Source: Akkermansiaceae bacterium (GTDB lineage Bacteria; Verrucomicrobiota; Verrucomicrobiia; Verrucomicrobiales; Akkermansiaceae). From it: a DNA stretch of 5,818 bases. The notes under the pieces are model-generated. The model was not told the origin of the DNA, did not search any database, and was given only the letters and a program-made list of their open reading frames with translations. The position numbers and the translations under genes are program-made. The stretch is taken from contig JAQGPE010000223.1 in NCBI GenBank assembly GCA_028293225.1, positions 1-5,818 of the forward strand, given 5' to 3'. Positions 1 to 5,245 of the stretch are shown here, one piece after another (the first letter of the stretch is position 1; the number at the start of each line of letters is the position of its first letter).

Positions 1-136
1 ATCGCCTCCGCCTGCGTCATGATTTTTCCGCTCAAACGGCGTGGATGCTCTGAAAAGAGTGTGCCAGCTCGACTCATGCTGCTTCAGGAAATCGCCTCCA
101 TCCTCATCTGCTCGCACGCCACCGGCCTCGGCAGGT

Positions 137-625
137 TCATCTGCCTGAGCGCGGATGATCGTGATGGCAGCCTGCGATCCTGTCGTGGGCTTCCGTCACG
201 ATGGCTTGCCACGCTTTGCTGGACCGGAGGTCATCATTCATGGCGATGTTGATTTCCCCACCGGGAATCCAGACGCCGTAGATCTGCGAGGGGTTGTCGG
301 GCGAGAACAGATCCCCGTCGCCGCTGAAGACGCCGTCGTACATGCAGACTGAGCAGACGAGTTCCTCCACGCTGGTTCCTTTGGAAATCGAACTGACAAG
401 ACCTCCGACGAATTCGCACCGAGTTGCGAAAACCTTTTCGATCAGGACCATTTCAATGGGCCATTCGTCATTGTGCAGCCGGGTGATCTGAGAGTCCTCT
501 CCTGCGAAAATTTCACGAATCTCTTCGATGGAAGTTCGACCCTCCCCGGCCCGGAAGACGAAGTAATTCGCCAAGTGGTAGGTCTCGGTGCCGTCGATCC
601 GCAGTGCTTCGAAAATCGTCATCAT
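137..625 (-). CDS. Hypothetical protein, 162 aa, unrecognised family
   Basis: I do not recognise this protein and assign no function. It starts MMTIFEALRI and ends in a TGA at 139-137. It looks like a soluble, rather acidic protein with no signal peptide and no hydrophobic segment long enough to span a membrane. Visible points are a C-S-V-C pair (residues 91-94), a YGVWIPGGEINIAMNDD stretch (116-132) that looks like a folded core, and a C-H-H-D-H cluster near the C terminus (153-157). The cysteine and histidine clusters could bind a metal, but that is a guess. The ATG at 625 was chosen because a GGAA lies about seven bases upstream; an ATG at 622 and a TTG at 637 are alternatives. It lies 33 bp downstream of the LysR gene on the same strand with no terminator between, so the two may share a transcript. 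Hand-counted GC for 361-540 is 90/180, against 79/120 in two lines sampled from the nitrite operon, so the gene may have a different origin. Confidence 0.72.
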   Translation of the reverse strand: MMTIFEALRIDGTETYHLANYFVFRAGEGRTSIEEIREIFAGEDSQITRLHNDEWPIEMVLIEKVFATRCEFVGGLVSSISKGTSVEELVCSVCMYDGVFSGDGDLFSPDNPSQIYGVWIPGGEINIAMNDDLRSSKAWQAIVTEAHDRIAGCHHDHPRSGR

Positions 626-658
626 CGTCGTTTCCAAGTGAGTCGGCCTTTTCCCGCG

Positions 659-1582
659 TTAACTTCCGATAGTCTCTGCCCCCATCTGCTCGCAGGCGAT
701 CTGGCATAGGCCGACGAAGGTCTGCTCCGGCGGGCGCAGGGTGCGGCCGTTTTGGTGGACGACCACCCAGCGGCGCTTGATGCGGTGCTTCGGCAGGGGC
801 ATCGACATTAGCGAGCCTTCTTCCAGCTCCTTCTGAGCTGCCCACGGGGCCATGACGGCGACGCCGAGGCCGAGGCGGGCGAGTTGCTTCATGATCTCGA
901 AGTCCGGCACCTCGACGTAGGAGGACAGCATGACCCCCTGCTTGAGGAAGAAGTCCTCGATCCGCTGGAAGGTCACACTGCTTTTCCGATAGAGCAGGAA
1001 GTGCTCGCTGGAGAGCTTGGCGGCGGTCAGGCGCTGGCGGCCGGCCCACGGGTGCATGGGGGAAAACAGGAAATGCAGCTCGTCTTCGAAAAGAGGATGC
1101 GCGGTCAGCGAGCGGAAGGACTGGTCCTCGATGACGATCGCGACGTCGCTGCGGCCTTCTTCGATCTCCTTCACCGCCTGCGGGGTGTCCTCGAAGCGGA
1201 CCACCACGGAGATCTTCGGGTAGCAGTCGCGGAATTCGCGCAACACCGGCGCCAGAATCATGTGGGCGATGGATGAGGTGAAGACGATGCTCAGCTTGCC
1301 CTTGGCATCGGACAGGCCGCCATCGACCACCGCGGCTGCTTCTTTCAGGGCCTCGAAGACGTGCTGCACCTTCGCAAGGAACAGCCGCCCATCCGGAGTG
1401 ACGTAGCTGGTCTTGCCGCGCTTGTGGAAGAGCGCGCAGCCGGCCTGCTGCTCCAGCCGCTTCATGCCGTGGCTCACCGCGGATTGGGTGACATTCATCA
1501 GCGCGGCGGTCCGGGTGTGGCTGCCGGTCTGGGCGAGCGAGGCGAAAACTCTCAGTAGCCGGATGTCGAAATCCTCGGACAT
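659..1582 (-). CDS. LysR-family transcriptional regulator
   Basis: DNA-binding regulator of 307 aa, the usual length for the LysR family. The N-terminal winged helix-turn-helix occupies about residues 3-65: RLLRVFASLAQTGSHTRTAA, then the recognition-helix region VTQSAVSHGMKRLEQQAG and LFHKRGKTSYVTPDGRLFL, all typical family landmarks. A linker helix follows (about 66-90), then a periplasmic-binding-like effector domain from about residue 95 (KLSIVFTSSIAHMILAPVLREF) to the end, with a second lobe around GLGVAVMAPWA. The ATG at 1582 places the HTH at the expected distance from the N terminus; no good Shine-Dalgarno precedes it. It is divergent from the NasS-like/nirC/flavoprotein/nirA block and separated from it by a short region with two inverted repeats, the classical arrangement for a LysR protein that controls its neighbour and itself. 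A role like NtcB or other nitrite-assimilation LysR activators is inferred from position only; the ligand is unknown. The same reading frame stays open far upstream of 1582, but that part is antisense to the next gene and not LysR-like. Confidence 0.95.
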   Translation of the reverse strand: MSEDFDIRLLRVFASLAQTGSHTRTAALMNVTQSAVSHGMKRLEQQAGCALFHKRGKTSYVTPDGRLFLAKVQHVFEALKEAAAVVDGGLSDAKGKLSIVFTSSIAHMILAPVLREFRDCYPKISVVVRFEDTPQAVKEIEEGRSDVAIVIEDQSFRSLTAHPLFEDELHFLFSPMHPWAGRQRLTAAKLSSEHFLLYRKSSVTFQRIEDFFLKQGVMLSSYVEVPDFEIMKQLARLGLGVAVMAPWAAQKELEEGSLMSMPLPKHRIKRRWVVVHQNGRTLRPPEQTFVGLCQIACEQMGAETIGS

Positions 1583-1584
1583 TG

Positions 1585-1599
1585 ATGAAGTGTGTTCAT
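1585..1599. promoter_or_regulatory. Candidate LysR box, ATGAA-N5-TTCAT
   Basis: A perfect 5-bp inverted repeat with a 5-bp spacer contains the T-N11-A signature of LysR-family sites (T1586 and A1598). It sits two bases upstream of the LysR start codon, where a bound regulator would block its own transcription or translation. The match to the family signature is seen in the sequence; binding is inferred. Confidence 0.5.
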
Positions 1600-1620
1600 G
1601 ATTGTCGCGAATATCAATCA
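1599..1620. promoter_or_regulatory. Second inverted repeat, TGATTG-N10-CAATCA
   Basis: A perfect 6-bp inverted repeat with a 10-bp spacer directly abuts the candidate LysR box, sharing one base. Two neighbouring half-symmetric sites, about one to two helical turns apart, are what LysR tetramers commonly occupy. The site would lie inside the coding sequence if the NasS-like gene began at 1592 or 1598, which is one reason to prefer the 1652 start. Confidence 0.4.
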
Positions 1621-1651
1621 CGTTGAACCGGGCGGGAAAATCCTCCGTGGC

Positions 1652-2722
1652 ATGTCCGGTGCTCTTTCCGCCTCCATGCAAGCCGCCGGAGGAATCCATC
1701 CCCACTCCCGCCGCAGTTCGCCGGACGAGCTGCGGATCGGCTATGTGCCGCTCACCGATGCGGCGCCGCTGCTGGTGGCACATGAGCTGGGTTACTTTGC
1801 AAAGCACGGGCTGCGGGTGCGCCTGGTCCGGGCGCTGGGATGGGGGACCATCCGCGACCACGTCATTTATCAGGAGCTCGATGCCGCCCATGCGCCGGCG
1901 GGCCTGCTCTTTTCCCTGCTGGCCGGGACGCAGGCTCCGGAGGCGGACGTGCGCGCGATCATGCTGCTGAATCTGCAGGGCAATGCCATCACCCTGTCGA
2001 AGCGGCTGTGGCAGAAGGGCGCCCGCGACGGCAAGACGCTGAAGCAGGTGCTGCGCATGGAGTCGCCGCGCAAGCCGGTGCTGGCGGTCGTTTCGTGGAA
2101 CTCCTCCCACCACTATCTTCTTCGTACCTGGCTGCAGAGAGCCGGTATCGATCCGGACCGCGATGTCCGTCTGACCGTCCTGCCGCCCGCGCTGGTGGGG
2201 GATCACATGCGGATGGGCCAGATCGATGGCTTCTGCTCCGGCGAGCCCTGGAACTCGGCTGCGGTGATGAGCGGCGATGGTTGGATCGCGGCGACCAGTC
2301 ACGATCTCGCGCCCGGCCACGTGGAGAAAATCCTGCTCGCCCCGGCTGCTCGCATGCAGGCCCGTCCCGAGGAATTCGCGGCTCTGCGCCAGGCCCTGCT
2401 GGAGGCCTGCGAATTCTGCGGAAAGGCAAAGAACCGGCCGCAGCTCGCCGGGATGCTCCATCAGCACCTTTTCCCCAAGCTGCCGCTGAGGGTCGTCCAG
2501 AACTCGTTGCTCGGTCCCTGTGATCTCGGCGCGGGCCGGGTGGCCGAGTCTTCCGCGTTCGCCATCTTCCATGGCAAGGACAGCCACCTGACCACCCCTG
2601 CGCAGGCGATGGATCTGATCGAACAGCTTGAGTCCTGCCGCGCCCTGCAACTCACCCCGGCCCAGCGCAGGCAGGCCGTCGCCGCGTATCTCAATCACCG
2701 CTCCACCGTTCCGCTCACCTGA
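1652..2722 (+). CDS. NrtA/CmpA/NasS-type nitrate/nitrite-binding sensor protein
   Basis: Protein of about 356 aa in the NrtA/CmpA/NasS family, substrate-binding proteins for nitrate, nitrite or bicarbonate. The conserved fold begins near residue 25 (DELRIGYVPLTDAAPLLVAH). It continues with LGYFAKHGLRVRLVRALGWGTIRD, ELDAAHAPAG, LNLQGNAITLSKRLW, AGIDPDRDVRLTVLPP and IDGFCSGEPWNSAAV, with the family's G-E-P-W at 197-200. The N terminus has no lipoprotein or Sec/Tat signal: the SRR at 19-21 is followed by polar residues. The protein is therefore probably cytosolic, like the NasS nitrate sensor rather than the transporter subunit NrtA; no ABC permease or ATPase gene follows. NasS normally pairs with the antiterminator NasT, which is absent here, so its partner is unknown. 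The start is uncertain: GTG 1592, ATG 1598, ATG 1652 and ATG 1676 are all in frame and none has a good ribosome site. I chose 1652 because it leaves the operator region outside the gene. It is first in the operon, 17 bp before nirC. Confidence 0.9.
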   Translation: MSGALSASMQAAGGIHPHSRRSSPDELRIGYVPLTDAAPLLVAHELGYFAKHGLRVRLVRALGWGTIRDHVIYQELDAAHAPAGLLFSLLAGTQAPEADVRAIMLLNLQGNAITLSKRLWQKGARDGKTLKQVLRMESPRKPVLAVVSWNSSHHYLLRTWLQRAGIDPDRDVRLTVLPPALVGDHMRMGQIDGFCSGEPWNSAAVMSGDGWIAATSHDLAPGHVEKILLAPAARMQARPEEFAALRQALLEACEFCGKAKNRPQLAGMLHQHLFPKLPLRVVQNSLLGPCDLGAGRVAESSAFAIFHGKDSHLTTPAQAMDLIEQLESCRALQLTPAQRRQAVAAYLNHRSTVPLT

Positions 2723-2739
2723 AAAAATCCCCAACGCCG

Positions 2740-3588
2740 ATGAATTCCATCAAACCCGCGGAGATCCTCTCCACCATGATTCAGGCCGGTGCGACCAAGG
2801 CCTCGCTGCCGGTCCGCGACCTGCTCCTCCGCAGCATGCTGTCCGGCGCGCTGCTCGGCATTTCCACCACGCTCGCCATCACTGCGACCGTTCAGTCGAT
2901 CCCGCTCGTCGGGGCGCTGGTCTTTCCGGTCGGCTTCGTGATGATTGTCCTGCTTGGCCTGGAACTGGTCACCGGGAACTTCGCGCTGCTGCCGCTGGCG
3001 GTGATGGAGCGGAAGATCCCGCTGGGGAAAATGCTCGCCGCCTTCGGCTGGGTGTTCCTGGGCAATCTGCTCGGCAGCCTGATCTACGCCGGAATTTTTT
3101 GGGCCGGTCAGAGCATGTTCGGTCAGGTGGCGGGCGGGCCGGTTGCGGACAAGATCGTCGCGATCGCGCAGTTGAAAACCACCGGCTTCTCCGACCATGG
3201 CTGGGCGGGGATCGCGGCCGCTTTCTGTCGCGCGGTGCTGTGCAACTGGATGGTCTGTTTCGGCGTGGTGATGGCGATGTCGACGTCCTCCACTTCCGGC
3301 AAGATCCTGGCGGCCTGGCTGCCCATTTTCATGTTCTTCGCCCAGGGCTTCGAGCACGCGGTGGTGAACATGTTCGTCATTCCCTGCGGCATGCTCTTCG
3401 GGGCGAAGGTCACGCTGGCCGACTGGTGGCTGTCGAACCAACTGGTCGTGACGCTGGGCAACTTCACCGGCGGCCTGCTCTTCACCGGGCTCGCGCTCTA
3501 CCTGACCTACCGGCAGCGCCAGCAAAAAGCCGCCGCCGTTTCGCTCGCGGAACTGGCCTCCATCGAAGACGCGGAAGCCAGCCTCTGA
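2740..3588 (+). CDS. nirC: Formate/nitrite transporter (FNT) family channel, probably nitrite
   Basis: Inner-membrane channel of 282 aa in the FocA/NirC family, which forms pentamers and passes small monovalent anions. Six hydrophobic segments are visible at about residues 28-52, 56-88, 98-125, 155-182, 191-221 and 234-260. The family signatures are in order: LELVTGN (74-80), WVFLGNLLGS, RAVLCNWMVC (164-173), PIFMFFAQGFEHAVVNMF with the pore histidine at H206, and NQLVVTLGNFTGG (233-245). The second and fifth segments carry the usual breaks. A basic C-terminal tail (YRQRQQK) fits a cytosolic C terminus. Family members carry formate, nitrite or hydrosulfide, and sequence alone does not separate them here. 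Nitrite is inferred from the preceding NasS-like sensor and the following reductase genes. The ATG at 2740 gives a normal amphipathic N terminus. The gap to the next gene is only 10 bp, so co-transcription is very likely. Confidence 0.95.
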   Translation: MNSIKPAEILSTMIQAGATKASLPVRDLLLRSMLSGALLGISTTLAITATVQSIPLVGALVFPVGFVMIVLLGLELVTGNFALLPLAVMERKIPLGKMLAAFGWVFLGNLLGSLIYAGIFWAGQSMFGQVAGGPVADKIVAIAQLKTTGFSDHGWAGIAAAFCRAVLCNWMVCFGVVMAMSTSSTSGKILAAWLPIFMFFAQGFEHAVVNMFVIPCGMLFGAKVTLADWWLSNQLVVTLGNFTGGLLFTGLALYLTYRQRQQKAAAVSLAELASIEDAEASL

Positions 3589-3598
3589 TCCATCCCTC

Positions 3599-5245
3599 AT
3601 GGCCGTCATGAACCTGCCTGTCATCCCCGAGAACGCCCCGTTCGATCAAAGCCAGCGGATGTGGCTGAACGGCTACCTCGCCGGTCTCTTCAGCGGCGGC
3701 AACGGCGGCGGTGCGACACCCCCGCCTGCGAAGAAGGACCTCGGTCTCCTGCTGTTCCTCTACGGCACGCAGACCGGCGGCGCGGAGACGCTGGCCCGGA
3801 AGTTCAGTGGCCAGGCAAGGAAGCTCGGGTTCACCGCTTCCGCCGCCGGGATGGACACGTTCGGTGATATCGATTTCTCAAAGCAGACGCGGCTGGCGAT
3901 CATCACCAGCACCTACGGCGAGGGTGACATGCCCGACAATGCCCAGGCGTTCTGGGATTTTCTCAGCAGTGCGGAAGCCCCGGCGCTGGGCCACCTCGAG
4001 TTCAGCGTGCTGGCGCTGGGCGACACGAACTACCAGCTGTTTTGCGAAGCGGGGAAAAAGTTCGATGCCCGGCTGGAGGAACTCGGCGCGAAACGGGTGG
4101 CCGCCCGCATCGATTGCGACGTCGACTTCGAGCAACCGGCCGCCCAGTGGTATCAGAGCCTTGTGAGTTGTTTCGCCGGCAGCGAGTCCCCCGCCACCGG
4201 CTCCGCGGATCAGGGTGATACGGCGGAAGTCGTACCTTACGGAAAGAGCCGGCCGTTTCCCGCGAAGCTCAAGATCAACCGGTTGCTCAACCGCGACGGC
4301 TCGACCAAGGAGACCCGCCACATCGAGATCAAGCTCGATGGCTCCGGACTGGAGTATGAGGCGGGCGATGCCCTGGGGGTTCTGCCGCGCAACTGTCCGG
4401 ACTTTGTGGCGGAAATCCTGGAAGCTGCCGGGCTCAACGGCAGTGAGATGGTGGCCACTTCGGAGTCGGCGCAAGCTCCGCTCCGCACCGCTCTGATCGA
4501 GGTCTACGATCTGAAGCCTTTTCTCACCGCCCTGCCTGCCGCGGGGACCAAAGCGGTCACTCTGGTTGAACCGCTGCGCCGTTTGCAGCCGCGCCTCTAC
4601 TCGATTTCCTCCAGCCCGAAAGCTCATCCCGGTGAGGTTCATCTGACCGTCAGCGTGGTGCGCTACGAGCTGGAGCAGCGACAGCGCAAGGGGGTGTGTT
4701 CAACCTTTCTGGCCGATCACGAAATGCGCGCCGGAGAGGACTTCGCAGTGCCGGTTTTCGTGCATCACTCGCCGCATTTCCGCCTGCCTTCCGATCTGTC
4801 AAAGCCGGTCATCATGGTCGGTCCCGGCACCGGCATCGCGCCCTTCCGTTCGTTTCTGGAGGAGCGCAGGGCGACGAATGCCAGCGGCCGGAACTGGCTG
4901 TTCTTCGGCGACCAGAAGAGCGCGACGGATTTCCTCTACGAGGATGAATTGAGCTCGATGTTCTCCGACGGGCACCTTACCCGGCTGGCGCTGGCCTTTT
5001 CCCGCGATCAGCAGGAAAAGATCTACGTCCAGGACCGGATGCTGGAGCACGCCGCCGAGCTTTGGCAGTGGTTCGAGGATGGAGCCCATTTCTATGTCTG
5101 CGGCGACGCCTCGCGCATGGCGAAGGATGTCGATGCCGCCCTGCACCAGATCGCCAGCCAGGCCGGCGGTCTGGCTGATGCCGCCGCCTCGGCCTGGGTG
5201 GCCGGGCTCAAGAAACAAAAACGCTACCTCCGCGATGTCTACTGA
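3599..5245 (+). CDS. cysJ: CysJ-type NADPH-dependent diflavin reductase (sulfite/nitrite reductase flavoprotein subunit)
   Basis: Cytosolic electron-transfer protein of 548 aa that moves electrons from NADPH via FAD to FMN and on to a hemoprotein partner. In order: an N-terminal motif APFDQSQRMWLNGYLAGL (13-30); a Gly/Pro linker (32-46); a flavodoxin domain with FMN loops YGTQTGG (55-61), STYGEGD (104-110) and LGDTNY (140-145); a connecting/FAD domain with HIEIKLDGSGLEYEAGDALGV, RLYSISSSP (332-340) and KGVCSTF (364-370); an NADPH domain with GPGTGIAPFR (408-417), SRDQ (468-471) and YVCGDASRMAKDV (499-511); and the terminal RYLRDVY with the FAD-stacking tyrosine at 548. All cofactor motifs look intact. 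The connecting domain is short: only about 19 residues separate VYDLK from LRRLQPRLYSI, where E. coli CysJ, as I recall it, has close to 57. Annotation by homology would be sulfite reductase alpha subunit. The neighbouring sensor, nitrite channel and NirA suggest nitrite reduction instead. ATG 3608 is an alternative start. Confidence 0.93.
   Translation: MAVMNLPVIPENAPFDQSQRMWLNGYLAGLFSGGNGGGATPPPAKKDLGLLLFLYGTQTGGAETLARKFSGQARKLGFTASAAGMDTFGDIDFSKQTRLAIITSTYGEGDMPDNAQAFWDFLSSAEAPALGHLEFSVLALGDTNYQLFCEAGKKFDARLEELGAKRVAARIDCDVDFEQPAAQWYQSLVSCFAGSESPATGSADQGDTAEVVPYGKSRPFPAKLKINRLLNRDGSTKETRHIEIKLDGSGLEYEAGDALGVLPRNCPDFVAEILEAAGLNGSEMVATSESAQAPLRTALIEVYDLKPFLTALPAAGTKAVTLVEPLRRLQPRLYSISSSPKAHPGEVHLTVSVVRYELEQRQRKGVCSTFLADHEMRAGEDFAVPVFVHHSPHFRLPSDLSKPVIMVGPGTGIAPFRSFLEERRATNASGRNWLFFGDQKSATDFLYEDELSSMFSDGHLTRLALAFSRDQQEKIYVQDRMLEHAAELWQWFEDGAHFYVCGDASRMAKDVDAALHQIASQAGGLADAAASAWVAGLKKQKRYLRDVY

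Larger units (their letters stand above)
1583..1651. promoter_or_regulatory. Divergent regulatory region between the LysR gene and the nitrite operon
   Basis: This is the only non-coding DNA available to hold promoters for both the leftward LysR gene and the rightward four-gene block, if the NasS-like gene starts at 1652. It contains two adjacent inverted repeats, listed separately. I see no convincing sigma-70 promoter for the rightward genes. For the LysR gene, TTCAAC (minus strand, 1627-1622) and AATCAT (1603-1598) with an 18-base spacer form a weak candidate that would overlap both repeats, compatible with autoregulation. There is no room for a long leader RNA, so an ANTAR-type antitermination hairpin of the NasT kind is unlikely here. 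Confidence 0.55.

Noticed and set aside
1..77. A leftward open frame starting at ATG 77 or ATG 20 (MTQAEA...) and running off the left edge
   Set aside because: At most 25 codons are visible and no family motif can be seen. The ATG at 20 has a GGA about eight bases upstream and may be a real gene start, but the window does not allow a call.
127..149. Hairpin over the stop codon of the hypothetical gene (CTCGGCAG / CTGCCTGAG)
   Set aside because: The stem is short with a bulge and has no T-run on either strand, so it does not support a terminator call.
1652..1724. Possible Tat signal (SRR) on the NasS-like protein
   Set aside because: The twin arginine is followed by polar and charged residues (SSPDE), with no hydrophobic core or cleavage site.
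1583..2734. A long minus-strand frame continuous with the LysR gene, opposite the whole NasS-like gene
   Set aside because: Its translation is rich in Arg, Gln and His with no domain, while the plus strand gives a clear family protein. It is the usual antisense shadow of a high-GC gene; the LysR fold begins at 1582.
2695..3624. A 309-codon minus-strand frame opposite nirC
   Set aside because: Low-complexity, Arg/Glu/His-rich product with no domain; the plus strand encodes a complete FNT channel with all signatures.
3878..4642. Minus-strand frame opposite the flavoprotein
   Set aside because: Shadow of a well-conserved diflavin reductase; no recognisable protein features. The same holds for the minus-strand frame at 5208-5795 opposite nirA.
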